A stretch of DNA of 64,000 nucleotides, taken from positions 434,001 to 498,000 of the forward strand of contig NZ_LGEA01000091.1 in NCBI RefSeq assembly GCF_001280065.1. The letters are read 5' to 3'. Source of the DNA: Streptomyces sp. NRRL B-1140. Lineage in GTDB: Bacteria > Actinomycetota > Actinomycetes > Streptomycetales > Streptomycetaceae. The position numbers were made by a program, and so were the translations under genes. The notes below the pieces were generated by a model that was not told the DNA's origin, did not search any database, and was given only the letters and a program-made list of their open reading frames with translations. Each line of letters starts with the position of its first letter. Position 1 is the stretch's first letter. This document shows, in pieces, positions 8,586 to 17,433 of the stretch.

Positions 8586-8604
8586 CGATACCGCACCGGT
8601 ATCG
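8586..8604. promoter_or_regulatory. LysR-type operator between divergent SDR and lysR genes
   Basis: CGATACCG-CAC-CGGTATCG is a perfect 19-base inverted repeat and contains the LysR consensus ATAC-N7-GTAT (T-N11-A). It lies 57 bases upstream of the SDR start and 29 bases upstream of the LysR start, in the place expected for autoregulation plus activation of the divergent gene. Confidence 0.75.
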
Positions 8605-8632
8605 ACCCAGCTCGGGGCAGTACCATCACGCC

Positions 8633-9487
8633 GTGGAGACAAGGGAGTTGCGGTACTTCGTGGCCGTGGCCGAGGAGCTGCACTTCGGGAGGGCCGCGCG
8701 GCGGCTCGGGATCGCGCAGCCTCCGCTGTCGCGGGCCATCGGGCAGCTCGAACGGCGCCTGCAGGCAGTACTGCTGGAACGCAGCAGCCGCGCGGTGACC
8801 CTGACGGAGGCCGGGGCGGTGCTCCTGCGGGAGGCCCGCGCGGCGCTCGAGGCCGTCGAGGCCGCCGAACGCCGCACCCGCCGGGCCGCGCTCGCCCCCA
8901 CCGGCCGGGCAGGCGTGGTCCTCGCCACGAAGGCCGGCGCGTCTGGCGATCTGCTGGCGAAACTCCTCGACGCCTACGCCGCCGAGCCCGACGCGGTCAC
9001 CGTCGATCTGCTCCTGTGCGGAGTGGGCGAGCAGGGGCCGATGCTGCGGGACGGCCGGGCCGACGTGGCGCTGCTGCACCTGCCGTTCGACACGACGTCC
9101 GGCCTCGACACCGAGGAACTCTGCACGGAGGGCCAGGTCGTGCTGCTCCCGGCCGGACACCCCCTCACCGACCGGCCCCATCTGCGCACGGCCGACGTCA
9201 CCGGCCTTCCCGACCTGCCGATGCCGCGCTGGCCCGGCCCCGACGGGACCTACCCGGACGGCCCCGGCCCGCAGGCCCGCGACCACACACAGCTGCTCCA
9301 GCTGATCGCGCTCGGCCGCGCCTGCTGGATCGCACCGGAGTCCTGCCGGACGCACCTGCGTGAGGGCCTGGCCGCGGTGCCGGTACGGGACGCGCCCACG
9401 GTCACGACCCTGATCGCCTGGCCGCCCCACAGCCGGTCCCGGGGGGTCGCGGGACTGGTCCGGGCCGCGGTGCGGGTGAGCGCGTGA
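8633..9487 (+). CDS. LysR-family transcriptional regulator
   Basis: This 284-residue protein starts with a typical LysR winged helix (E-L-R-Y-F-V-A-V-A-E-E-L-H-F-G-R-A-A-R-R-L, residues 5-25; Q-P-P-L-S-R-A-I, 30-37) followed by a linker helix and a periplasmic-binding-like inducer domain. GTG at 8633 is selected because it gives the family's normal N-terminus. It lies 103 bases from the divergent SDR gene with a perfect LysR box in between. The inducer cannot be read from the sequence. Confidence 0.94.
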   Translation: METRELRYFVAVAEELHFGRAARRLGIAQPPLSRAIGQLERRLQAVLLERSSRAVTLTEAGAVLLREARAALEAVEAAERRTRRAALAPTGRAGVVLATKAGASGDLLAKLLDAYAAEPDAVTVDLLLCGVGEQGPMLRDGRADVALLHLPFDTTSGLDTEELCTEGQVVLLPAGHPLTDRPHLRTADVTGLPDLPMPRWPGPDGTYPDGPGPQARDHTQLLQLIALGRACWIAPESCRTHLREGLAAVPVRDAPTVTTLIAWPPHSRSRGVAGLVRAAVRVSA

Positions 9488-9757
9488 GGGGGACGGCGCC
9501 GGGCCGGCCTCACCGGACGGCAGCGCGTGGGGCCCAACGGCCGGCGGAGCGGCCGGGCTCGTGAGGAGCGGGGCGGAGCCACGCCGGCTGATGTGTCCGG
9601 TCTGCGGCAGAGCGGCCGATCCGCCGGACTCCGACTCCGTTAGCATGTTCGAACTCGCGGTGGTCCCTCCATCGCTCTCCATCAACCCAGCCATTCGGAT
9701 GAATCGGCCAAAAGATTGATAGCCAGGGCATCGCGGGTGTTTTCGCGGATAAGCGGC

Positions 9758-11137
9758 ATGACGTCGTGGGGTGCGTGGCGCCATCGGCGCGCGGTGCTGT
9801 GGGGTGCGGCGGCCGTGGTGGCCCTCGCGTTCCTCGTCGCGCTGGAGATCGCCGCCCGCCGCTACGGCGAACCGGGCCCGGTCAGCACCCAGGTGAAGGC
9901 GCTGGTCTTCGCCCCCAAGCCGGGGCCGCTGTACGGCGGTCTGGCGCTGATGATGGTGGTGCTCACCTGGCGGCAACGGTTCATCGCGGCCGGCACAGCG
10001 CTCGGCATCGACGCCGTCCTGCTGGTGGTGCGCCGGGCGGCCGGCGCCGAGACGGTCGAGGGCCACTCCGTGGGCACGGGTGCGTTGTGGGTGATGCTGG
10101 GCTTCGCGGTGGTCGCCGTCACGCGCCGCACCGGCGGTGAACGCGTCCTGCTGCTGAAGGGCGTCGGACTGGGCCTGCTGCTGGTGGCGGCCCGCAAGAC
10201 GGGCGACACCTGGCTGTTCATCACGGCGAAGACCCGCCCTACGGTGCTCGACCAGTACGTGGCGACGGCCGATCACGCGCTGGGCAACCCGTCCTGGGCG
10301 GCGGGCCGTCTCGTCGAGGCCACGGCGCCGTTCAGTACCCACCTTCTCCAACTGGTCTACGGCCAGCTCGCGGTGGCCGCCGTCGTCGTCGCCCTCTACC
10401 AGCTGCGCGACGTGACGACCGAGCGCCGCTTCCCGAGCCACCACGTGGTGCGCACCTTCCTGGTGATCGGCCTCCTCGGGCCGGGCATCTACATGCTCTT
10501 CCCGGTGGTCGGACCGGTCTTCGCCTACGGCCCGGGCGCCTCCGGCACCGGCGGCGTCGAGTGGGCGGCGGCCGACCTGTGGCCGCACACGGCGCTGCCG
10601 GTCAGCACTCCGGCCCCGATGACATACGACGGCATCACGCCCCGCAACTGCATGCCCAGCCTGCACACGGCATGGGCCGTCGCGATCTTCGTCCACACCC
10701 GCCGGGCGCCGCGGCTGCTGCGGTTCGCGGGCACGTTCTGGCTGGTCGTCACGCTCGCCGCGACGCTGGGATTCGGCTACCACTACGGCGTGGACCTGGT
10801 CGCCGGCGTGGTGTTCGCCCTGACCATCGAGGCGGCCCTGCGCGCACAGCAGCGCGGCTGGGACCGGCCGGGCATCCGGCTGGTCGCCTACGGCACAGCG
10901 GTCTTCGCCGCCCTCCTGGTGTCCTACCGCTACCTGCCCATGGAGATGGCCACCCTTCCCGAGGTGGCCGGGCCTCTCCTCGTCCTGGCGATGACCTCGG
11001 TGATCTACGGCTACGTCCGGGTCACCCGCGGGAGGGCGACCCGGACGCTCGTCTCCGTTCCGGGCCCCGCCGTGTCACCGGACGCCCAGGGGACCCCGGA
11101 AGCGGACAGTGCACCGAGGGACGCCGTCGCGGGGTGA
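9758..11137 (+). CDS. PAP2/AUR1-like integral membrane phosphatase or phosphotransferase
   Basis: The ~459-residue protein has many transmembrane segments and the phosphatase signature of the PAP2/AUR1 group: C-M-P-S-L-H-T-A-W-A (about 301-310) and G-F-G-Y-H-Y-G-V-D-L-V-A-G (about 340-352), which supply the His/Ser/Asp active-site residues. Such proteins act on lipid phosphates or transfer inositol phosphate at the membrane. Possible starts are TTG 9716, GTG 9737 and ATG 9758; the ATG is preferred, though its ribosome binding site is weak. The 270 bases upstream contain no gene. Confidence 0.82.
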   Translation: MTSWGAWRHRRAVLWGAAAVVALAFLVALEIAARRYGEPGPVSTQVKALVFAPKPGPLYGGLALMMVVLTWRQRFIAAGTALGIDAVLLVVRRAAGAETVEGHSVGTGALWVMLGFAVVAVTRRTGGERVLLLKGVGLGLLLVAARKTGDTWLFITAKTRPTVLDQYVATADHALGNPSWAAGRLVEATAPFSTHLLQLVYGQLAVAAVVVALYQLRDVTTERRFPSHHVVRTFLVIGLLGPGIYMLFPVVGPVFAYGPGASGTGGVEWAAADLWPHTALPVSTPAPMTYDGITPRNCMPSLHTAWAVAIFVHTRRAPRLLRFAGTFWLVVTLAATLGFGYHYGVDLVAGVVFALTIEAALRAQQRGWDRPGIRLVAYGTAVFAALLVSYRYLPMEMATLPEVAGPLLVLAMTSVIYGYVRVTRGRATRTLVSVPGPAVSPDAQGTPEADSAPRDAVAG

Positions 11138-11182
11138 CCCCGGCGGGGTCGCGCCGTCGGCCGCCGGGCCGGGGCGGGCCGG

Positions 11183-13246
11183 TCAGGAGACGGGCTGGAA
11201 GGTCCACAGCAGGTTGGTGCTGTTCACCCAGGTCCACTGCTTGGTCACGGATCCGGAGGGGACCTGTCCGCCGCCGTCCAGGACGAGCCCGGTGGTGCGG
11301 TTGGCGAGGGAGTACTGGCCGTTGCCGCGGTCCGTGATCTGCCACTGCTGGTTGTCGCCGCTGTTCCAGGCCGCCTGCCGGGCGGGAGAGCCGTCGCCGG
11401 TCGAGCCCCAGCCGTCGGCGACCATGCCGTTGGTGCGGTTGACCAGCCGGTAGTAGCCGTTGCCGAGGTCGACGGCCTGCCACTGGAGGTTGGTGCTGTC
11501 GACCGGCGTCCACTGCTTGAGGTTCGAGCCACTGGCGACGTTGCCGCCGCTGTCCAGGGCCAGCCCGTTCGTGACGTTGATCAGCCGGAAGTACGTGGCC
11601 GGATCGAACGTGACCTTCAGCGAGACGATGGCGTCGTTGTTGCCGGTCGCTCGAAGGTCGGGATTGTCGGAGGTGAACGTCCACACCGTGCCGCTGAAGT
11701 CGTCCCCGGAGTAGCCCGTCACCCGGTACCCCCGGGGCACCCTCAGCGAGGAGATGGTCGCGCGCCCCACCCCCGCCGCCGACAGCTGGGAGGAGGTGTA
11801 GCCGCCCAGCTTCAGTTCGGCGCTCGCCGAGGAGTACCCCACGTCCTGGAACACCGTCACCCGGGCTCCGCCGGCCGCCTGGGGGACGCCGCTGACCTCG
11901 ACGCACACCACCGAGTCACTGCCGTCCGGGGCGGTGGCCGGGACGGTGACGCTGATCCGGCCGCCGCCGACGGTGTAAGCGAGGGAAGCGGAGGGGTTGT
12001 TCATCAGGTAGACACGGTTGATCGTGTTGGTGAGCGCGGGGATCTGGAGCACACCGCCCGTGGGCCAGGAGAAGACGTGGGCGAACAGCTTGCCGTCCTT
12101 CTTGGTGGCCGTGCCCCAGGAGGGGTCGGTGGCGAAGGGACTCGCCGTGGCTCCGTGCACGCTGTCGCCGTACGTCGCCATCCACGAGCCCATGCCGCGC
12201 AGAACGGTCACGGATCCGGCGGTGACCGAACCATCGCCCTTCGGCCCGATGTTCAGCAGGAAGTTGCCGTCCCGCGAGACGCAGGTGACGAGCTCCTGGA
12301 CGAAGTCCTTGACGGGCCGGTAGGAGTTCTCCAGACCCGCGTTGTATCCCCAGGCGCCGTTCATGGTGTCGCACCGCTCCCACGGGCGGTCCAGCGGCGC
12401 GGCGGGCACACCGAACTCCGCGACGGCGTAGTCGCCCAGACCGAGGTCCCGTTTGACCCGTTCGTTGACGACGAGCCCGGGCTTGCGGGCGATCAGCCAG
12501 TTGTAGAGGTCGACGCCGTCCGACTTGAGCCACCAGTCCTGGAGGGTGGGGCTCGCGGGGTCGCCGAACCAGTCGCCGTCGAACCACAGGAGCGCCGGGT
12601 CGTAGCGGTCCAGCAGCTCCTGCAGTTGGGCCTTCATGTCCGCGATGTAACCCGTGCGGGCGGCCATCGAGGCCATGGCGGTGAGACCGCCGCCCCGGAT
12701 GGTCTGGGAAGGGTGGTTCCAGTCCAGGATCGAGTAGTAGAGCCCGAACTTGACGCCCCGCGCCTCGCATTCGGTCTTGAGCGCAGCCAGCAGATCGCCC
12801 TGGACACCGGCGTAGTCGTGCATGTTGTAGCGCTTGGTGCCGGTGGTGTCGGTGAACCCGGGGACGTCGGTGTCCCACATGGCGAAGCCCTCATGATGCT
12901 TGGCGGTGATCACCAGGTACTTCATGCCGGCGTCCGCGGCCAGTCGGGCGATGGCCGCCGCGTCGAACGCGGTCGGATCGAAGTGCGCGGACACCTGGGT
13001 CTGGTAGTCGGCCTTCTTCCAGCTCTCGGTGCTGAACGCCCATTCGCCGTGGCCGAGGTAGGAGTACGACCCGAAGTGGATGAACATCCCGAACCGGGCC
13101 TGGTACCACCAGTCCATCTTGGAGGGGACGGAGTAGGCCTCGGCGGTGGCAGGCCATAGCGCCTGCGGCAGCCCGAAGGCCACGACGCCTCCGGCGAGGG
13201 CCGCGGCCTTGATCAGGGAACGTCTGCTCAGGGGTGCGGAGGACAT
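11183..13246 (-). CDS. Tat-secreted GH29 alpha-L-fucosidase with beta/gamma-crystallin and ricin-type lectin modules
   Basis: The 687-residue protein begins with a twin-arginine signal (S-R-R-S-L-I-K followed by a hydrophobic stretch and A-E-A). The GH29 barrel covers about 45-350 with F-G-M-F-I-H-F-G-S-Y-S, T-A-K-H-H-E-G-F-A-M-W and the nucleophile region A-L-L-W-F-D-G-D. A crystallin-like module follows (about 480-550; V-F-Q-D-V-G-Y, G-Y-S-G-D-D-F-S-G), then a ricin beta-trefoil (about 555-687) with repeated Q-W motifs. It should release fucose from extracellular glycans. ATG 13246 has CAGGAG upstream. A palindrome and promoter-like boxes precede it. Confidence 0.92.
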   Translation of the reverse strand: MSSAPLSRRSLIKAAALAGGVVAFGLPQALWPATAEAYSVPSKMDWWYQARFGMFIHFGSYSYLGHGEWAFSTESWKKADYQTQVSAHFDPTAFDAAAIARLAADAGMKYLVITAKHHEGFAMWDTDVPGFTDTTGTKRYNMHDYAGVQGDLLAALKTECEARGVKFGLYYSILDWNHPSQTIRGGGLTAMASMAARTGYIADMKAQLQELLDRYDPALLWFDGDWFGDPASPTLQDWWLKSDGVDLYNWLIARKPGLVVNERVKRDLGLGDYAVAEFGVPAAPLDRPWERCDTMNGAWGYNAGLENSYRPVKDFVQELVTCVSRDGNFLLNIGPKGDGSVTAGSVTVLRGMGSWMATYGDSVHGATASPFATDPSWGTATKKDGKLFAHVFSWPTGGVLQIPALTNTINRVYLMNNPSASLAYTVGGGRISVTVPATAPDGSDSVVCVEVSGVPQAAGGARVTVFQDVGYSSASAELKLGGYTSSQLSAAGVGRATISSLRVPRGYRVTGYSGDDFSGTVWTFTSDNPDLRATGNNDAIVSLKVTFDPATYFRLINVTNGLALDSGGNVASGSNLKQWTPVDSTNLQWQAVDLGNGYYRLVNRTNGMVADGWGSTGDGSPARQAAWNSGDNQQWQITDRGNGQYSLANRTTGLVLDGGGQVPSGSVTKQWTWVNSTNLLWTFQPVS

Positions 13247-13283
13247 GGTGCGGCTCCTGGGTCCTGGGTCGCCAGTTCGGTTA

Positions 13284-13324
13284 CATCGGATGAATTTATA
13301 GATGCTGCGCAACTGTGGCGTCCA
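13284..13324 (-). promoter_or_regulatory. candidate promoter and CATC-G-GATG palindrome of the fucosidase gene
   Basis: On the minus strand TGGACG (13319-13324) and TATAAA (13295-13300) are separated by 18 bases, a fair -35/-10 pair. Immediately downstream is CATCCGATG (13284-13292), a palindrome around a single centre base. Position over the start of transcription suits a repressor operator for glycan utilisation. Confidence 0.45.
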
Positions 13325-13626
13325 GGGGTGGGACATCAACTCGTCAATATGCCTGTTTCATGGGCTGTATGGTCAAGATCGCCCCGTCGTCTTCTTGCTG
13401 GGTCTCCAAAAAAGCTCGGATCTATCGTGGAGCCTACGTCGGGGTTCGCCTGCGCAGTACGGTGCCGACGAGCAGGGGGCCGACACTGGCCGTGCCCCGG
13501 CCCGCGATCACGACCGCCGGGGTCGTGCGCTCAGGAACCGCTCGATGGCAGGGCTTTGTTGACGGTGTCTCAGTCATGTATTCAGAACGACTGAATGGTT
13601 TCACCTCTCCGGTTAACCTGAGCTGC
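13325..13626. other. intergenic region with possible gene debris
   Basis: About 300 bases of lower GC and mixed codon bias. A short minus-strand frame (A-V-V-I-A-G-R-G-T-A-S-V-G-P-L-L-V-G) looks protein-like but is not recognisable. I see no intact gene. Confidence 0.3.
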
Positions 13627-13839
13627 ATGTTCGATGTGAGACGGCTTCAGGTCCCGCCTGCGGTGGTCACCGCTGTCGTCGTACGCCCGGTCCGGGGCCC
13701 GGAACCGTTCCGGGTGATCTCGGCCGCCGTACGGGAGACGGCACTCGAACAGCCCGCTCTGTGCGGTCTGCCGGAGACGCTGTGGTCCGTTGTCCGTGCC
13801 GTGGTCCCTCCCGACGGCCCGGGACGGACCGACTCCTGA
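13627..13839 (+). CDS. possible 70-residue protein, unknown
   Basis: A short frame starting M-F-D-V-R-R-L-Q-V-P-P and ending P-D-G-P-G-R-T-D-S has Streptomyces-like third-position GC and no internal stop, but no clear ribosome binding site and no recognised domain. It precedes the aldo/keto reductase gene. It may be real or may be chance; nothing can be said about function. Confidence 0.25.
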   Translation: MFDVRRLQVPPAVVTAVVVRPVRGPEPFRVISAAVRETALEQPALCGLPETLWSVVRAVVPPDGPGRTDS

Positions 13840-14016
13840 ACGAAGCCCTGGGGGGAACCGCCACACCGGCTCGCTCCGCCAGGGCGTGCACACCGGCGGC
13901 CACTTCCTCGCCACCCCACACCGGTACCGCCGTTCCGGAGCCGCTCGCGGATCCGGCGGTCCGTGCCGCGCCCTCCGTCGCCGGGCCGGCCACCTCCCAC
14001 CACTGAAAGGTCCACC

Positions 14017-15003
14017 ATGAAGTACCGCGTCATCGGCAGCACACCCGGCACCCGTCGTGAGGTCAGCGTCCTGAGCCTCGGCACCATGACCTTCGGCACC
14101 ACCGTCGACGAGGCAACCTCGTTCGCGATCCTCGACCGGTTCGCCGAGGCGGGCGGCACGTTCGTCGACACCTCGAACAACTACGCGTTCTGGGTGAACG
14201 GCACACAGGGCGGCGAGAGCGAGCAGCTCGTCGGCCGCTGGCTGCGCAGCCGCGGGATCGGCGACGAGATCACCATCGCCACCAAGCTCGGTGCCCGCCC
14301 CAACCAGCCCACCGAGACCTTCAGCCTGGACGTGGAAGGCCTGTCCGCCAAGGTGATACGCGAGTCGGCGGAGCGCAGCAGGGAGAACCTCGGCATCGAG
14401 AGGATCCACCTGCTCTACGCGCACATCATGGACGAGCGGACCCCGCTGGAGGAGACCGTCCAGGGCTTCGCGGAGGTGGTCGCGGACGGAGTGACCGGCC
14501 TGCTCGGCGCGAGCAACCACTGGTCGTGGCGGATCGAGCGCGCCCGCGCCCTGGCCGCCGCATCCGGTGTTCCCGGCTACGAGGTGCTCCAGCACCACCA
14601 CAGCTACCTGCGCCAGCGCACCGACATCCCGAGCATGCGTTCCCCCGACGGCAACCAGGGCCTGGTCAGCGGTGAGCTCCTCAGCTACCTCCGCGCCAAC
14701 CCGTCGCTCACCCAGGTCGCGTACTCCCCTCTGATCGCCGGCGCGTACGTCCGCGACGACAAGCCGCTCGGCCCCGGTTTCGACCACGCGGGCACCCGGC
14801 CCAGGCTGACGGCGATCCGCGAGGTGGCCGCCGAGACCGGCGCGACCGTCAACCAGGTCGTGCTGTCCTGGCTCATGGGCGGCGACATCCCCGTTCTCCC
14901 GCTGGTCGGCGCCTCGTCCGTGGCACAGCTGGAGGAGAGCCTGGGCGCGGTGGACCTCGACCTGACCCCGGAACAGCGGGCCAAGCTGGACAGCGTCCAC
15001 TGA
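14017..15003 (+). CDS. aldo/keto reductase
   Basis: The 328-residue protein matches the AKR fold: M-T-F-G-T (about 24-28), F-V-D-T-S-N-N-Y-A (about 49-57; catalytic Asp and Tyr), A-T-K-L-G (catalytic Lys), L-L-Y-A-H-I-M-D (His), and C-terminal N-Q-V-V-L-S-W-L-M with P-L-V-G-A-S for NADPH phosphate binding. It reduces aldehydes or ketones in the cytoplasm. ATG 14017 follows a modest AAAGG site. It is a single gene followed by a terminator. Confidence 0.94.
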   Translation: MKYRVIGSTPGTRREVSVLSLGTMTFGTTVDEATSFAILDRFAEAGGTFVDTSNNYAFWVNGTQGGESEQLVGRWLRSRGIGDEITIATKLGARPNQPTETFSLDVEGLSAKVIRESAERSRENLGIERIHLLYAHIMDERTPLEETVQGFAEVVADGVTGLLGASNHWSWRIERARALAAASGVPGYEVLQHHHSYLRQRTDIPSMRSPDGNQGLVSGELLSYLRANPSLTQVAYSPLIAGAYVRDDKPLGPGFDHAGTRPRLTAIREVAAETGATVNQVVLSWLMGGDIPVLPLVGASSVAQLEESLGAVDLDLTPEQRAKLDSVH

Positions 15004-15029
15004 GCCGCCTGCCCGCCCCGAAGACCCGT

Positions 15030-15068
15030 CACCCCGTCTCCCACGGCAGTTCCGCGGGAGACGGGGTG
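15030..15068 (+). terminator. terminator after the aldo/keto reductase
   Basis: A 13-bp perfect stem (15030-15042 with 15056-15068) and 13-base loop begins 27 bases after the stop codon; no T-tract. Confidence 0.75.
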
Positions 15069-15138
15069 GATCGCCACGCATACGGCAGACGGGTGCAGGA
15101 AGGGTCGACTCGTCATTCCGAACCGTAGGGGAGAACGT

Positions 15139-15393
15139 GTGGCGGAACTGCCGGAGAGTGTGGATCGCGACATTCTGGAGGGGCGCACCATCCTCGCCGT
15201 GAAGACGATCCGTGAGGTACGAGGATGCTCGCTCCGCGAAGCGGTTGATCTCTACCATCAGCGCTACGGAGAACTTCATGCCGAGCCGGACCCGGCCGAG
15301 CGGTCGCCGTCCCGGGAGACTCCACGGCCCCGCGTGCTGCGGCTCGAGCCGGACGGCTCTCTGGCCGTGTTCGAGGAACCGCATGACGGCTGA
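15139..15393 (+). CDS. small protein with ribosomal L7/L12 C-terminal-like segment
   Basis: The 84-residue protein contains I-L-A-V-K-T-I-R-E-V-R-G-C-S-L-R-E-A-V-D (about residues 18-37), which has the pattern of the L7/L12 C-terminal domain seen in many small Streptomyces proteins (K-x-I-R-E-x-T-G-x-x-L-x-E-A). The tail is acidic and proline-rich. Role unknown. GTG 15139 is well supported by GGGGAG upstream. It is free-standing. Confidence 0.65.
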   Translation: MAELPESVDRDILEGRTILAVKTIREVRGCSLREAVDLYHQRYGELHAEPDPAERSPSRETPRPRVLRLEPDGSLAVFEEPHDG

Positions 15394-15480
15394 CGCGCCA
15401 ATGGCATCACATTGAGTTGACGCTCTCGCCATGGCGAGGCACTCGGCGAGCGTGGCCGGATCAACACATAGCGTGCTCGC

Positions 15481-16794
15481 ATGACCTCATCAATTCACGC
15501 GGAACCAAGAATTCGGCCCGCGGTTCCGCCGTCGATTCCGCTGAAGAGCGGTCGTCTCGACGGGGTGGATCTGGCGCGGGCACTTGCTGTTCTGGGAATG
15601 TTCGTTTCGCACATCGGTCCGGCCCTGATCCTGTCCGGACACGGGCGGAAAGCGGGTTTCCCTGCCGAATTCATGGGGGCTGTCAGCGACGGGCACGCCT
15701 CGATCCTGTTCGCCACGCTCGCCGGGGTGTCACTGGCCCTGCTGACCGGAGGCAGCCGGCCGCACGACGGTGTGGCACGGCGACGGGACCGGGCCCTGAT
15801 CGCCGTGCGCGCCGCGATCCTTTTCGTCCTCGGTATGGCACTGGCTCAGTTCAGCACCGAGGTCGTCGTCATCCTGCCGTTCTACGCCCTCTGTTTCCTG
15901 CTGGCGCTGCCGCTCCTCCGCCTGCCGCCCGGCTTCCTCGCGGTACTCGCCGCCGCCTGGGCGGTGGCCGGGCCGGTCATGTCGTTCTTCATCCGGCGCG
16001 AGGTGGAAGGGGACGTCGGCACCATCGGGGGCACGCTGAAGTTCAGTGATCTCACCTCGTGGCCGGAGGCTCGATCGGGGCTCCTCCGTCTCCTGCTGGA
16101 AGGCACCTATCCGGTCATGACCTGGATGCCGCTCGTGCTCGCCGGGGTCGCCGTCGGACGTCTCGACCTCCGATCGGCGGCGATCCGCCTCCGGCTGCTC
16201 GCCGCGGGTGCCGCTCTCGCCGTCGTCGGAAGCGGCGGCTCCTGGCTGGCGCTGCACGTCTTCGGAGGCCTCCAGGCCATACAGCCGACGCTGGACTTCA
16301 TGCGTCCGGTGGCCGCTGGACTCGGCAGGGACCCGCTGGAACTGATGGAGAGGTCGCACCTCGGAACCGTCCCCACCGACACTCCGGCGAGGCTGCTGCT
16401 CGACGGCCCGCACAGCGGAACCCCGTTCGAGATCGTCGGCTCGGGCGGCTGTGCCCTGGCGGTACTCGCGCTCTGCCTGCTCGCCGGCGACCGCCACCGC
16501 ACGCTGCTCGCGCCGCTCACGGCTGTCGGGGCGCTGTCCCTGACCACGTACACGGCCCAGGTGGTGACGCTGCGGTTCCTGCCGTCCGCACAGGCCCTGG
16601 CCGCGCACCCCTGGGTGCCGCTGCTCGGCTTCGTCCTCGCTGCCGTGGTGTTCTGCGGTCTGTGGCGCCGCTTCCTCGGCCGCGGTCCGCTCGAGCGTCT
16701 GATGCACTGGACCTCCACGCGGGCGTCCGCCGCCCTTGCCGGCCCCGGTGCCGCGCGGCGCGCGACTTCATCGCGGTCATCCTCACTGCGGTGA
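15481..16794 (+). CDS. DUF418/HGSNAT-like multi-transmembrane protein (paralogue 1)
   Basis: The 437-residue protein has about ten hydrophobic segments and the N-terminal signature R-L-D-G-V-D-L-A-R-A-L-A-V-L-G-M-F with a following H-I-G-P, as in the DUF1624/DUF418 acyltransferase-like membrane family; the C-terminal region (S-L-T-T-Y-T-A-Q-V and F-L-G-R-G-P-L-E-R-L-M) is the DUF418 end. The substrate is unknown; family members are suspected to transfer acyl groups at the membrane. Two paralogues lie within 6 kb. This copy lacks the Met-rich loop and the 41-bp leader motif of the others. Convergent with the next gene. Confidence 0.82.
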   Translation: MTSSIHAEPRIRPAVPPSIPLKSGRLDGVDLARALAVLGMFVSHIGPALILSGHGRKAGFPAEFMGAVSDGHASILFATLAGVSLALLTGGSRPHDGVARRRDRALIAVRAAILFVLGMALAQFSTEVVVILPFYALCFLLALPLLRLPPGFLAVLAAAWAVAGPVMSFFIRREVEGDVGTIGGTLKFSDLTSWPEARSGLLRLLLEGTYPVMTWMPLVLAGVAVGRLDLRSAAIRLRLLAAGAALAVVGSGGSWLALHVFGGLQAIQPTLDFMRPVAAGLGRDPLELMERSHLGTVPTDTPARLLLDGPHSGTPFEIVGSGGCALAVLALCLLAGDRHRTLLAPLTAVGALSLTTYTAQVVTLRFLPSAQALAAHPWVPLLGFVLAAVVFCGLWRRFLGRGPLERLMHWTSTRASAALAGPGAARRATSSRSSSLR

Positions 16795-16804
16795 GGGTGC
16801 GCCC

Positions 16805-17161
16805 TCAGGTGCCGGTACGGCTGTCGGCTTCGGCCTGGGCGATGGCTTCGGCTTCGCTCTCGGCCAGTGCGAGCGCCACACCAAACGCCTCGGCGATGTG
16901 ACCTGCTGCCGACATCACGCGTGCTGTCCCCACGACGGGGGCGATGGCGACGAGCAGGTCTTGCAGTTGCTCGACTGTGAACTCGGCCTTGATCGCGGGA
17001 GGGATGTGCGCCATGTAGGAAATCGCCGGTGCGTCCATGGCCACGAGTGCGGCGATGCGGGAGAGGAGGAGCGTCCGGTCCTCCATGTGACAGCGCTCGA
17101 GGGAATCGATCGTCATGGCGGTGATCGTGTCGAGTACAGGAGTCTCAGATGCAGTGGCCAT
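16805..17161 (-). CDS. carboxymuconolactone decarboxylase-like (AhpD-fold) protein without the CxxC pair
   Basis: The 118-residue protein has the helical repeat typical of short CMD/AhpD-like proteins: L-L-L-S-R-I-A-A-L-V-A-M-D-A-P-A, I-P-P-A-I-K-A, V-E-Q-L-Q-D-L-L-V-A-I-A-P-V-V-G-T-A-R-V-M-S-A-A-G. The redox CxxC motif is absent; only one Cys (about residue 22) is present, so it is not a classical peroxidase partner. ATG 17161 follows AGAAGG. It converges on the first DUF418 paralogue, 10 bases apart. Confidence 0.7.
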   Translation of the reverse strand: MATASETPVLDTITAMTIDSLERCHMEDRTLLLSRIAALVAMDAPAISYMAHIPPAIKAEFTVEQLQDLLVAIAPVVGTARVMSAAGHIAEAFGVALALAESEAEAIAQAEADSRTGT

Positions 17162-17360
17162 GGTGGGACCGCCTTCTGGTGGTGTAGGGAGTTGAACCGT
17201 CAACCGCTCGACGCGGCGATCCCCCCTGCCTGCCCGGCGGTTGCCACTCAAGCGTAGACACCCCCAGCTGGGCTCGCGCGTCGAACCGGCACCCGAACCG
17301 GGTGAGGCCGCCGGCCCCTGCGCGGCGCAATGCCGACCCCCGCCGATCGGAGGGGGCAGT

Positions 17361-17401
17361 CGGCCGACCGGCGGGACATCTTCCGAAGCCCGGCGGATGG
17401 T
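17361..17401 (+). promoter_or_regulatory. 41-bp shared leader motif, copy A
   Basis: Sequence block CGGCCGACCGGCGGG, seven variable bases, then CCGAAGCCCGGCGGATGGT. The same two blocks with the same seven-base gap occur at 21710-21750 and 22432-22472 in front of two other membrane-protein genes. This copy ends 33 bases before the GTG start of the second DUF418 paralogue. It is likely a shared promoter or operator. Confidence 0.6.
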
Positions 17402-17433
17402 CGACCGCCCCCCGCCTCGGCAGGGTTGTCCCG

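Noticed and set aside
7772..10783. 1003-residue minus-strand frame
   Set aside because: It spans the SDR, LysR and PAP2 genes in another frame, is Arg/Gly-rich and has no recognisable domain.
13302..13562. Short frames upstream of the fucosidase gene
   Set aside because: Competing frames on both strands without bias or recognisable products; possible debris only.
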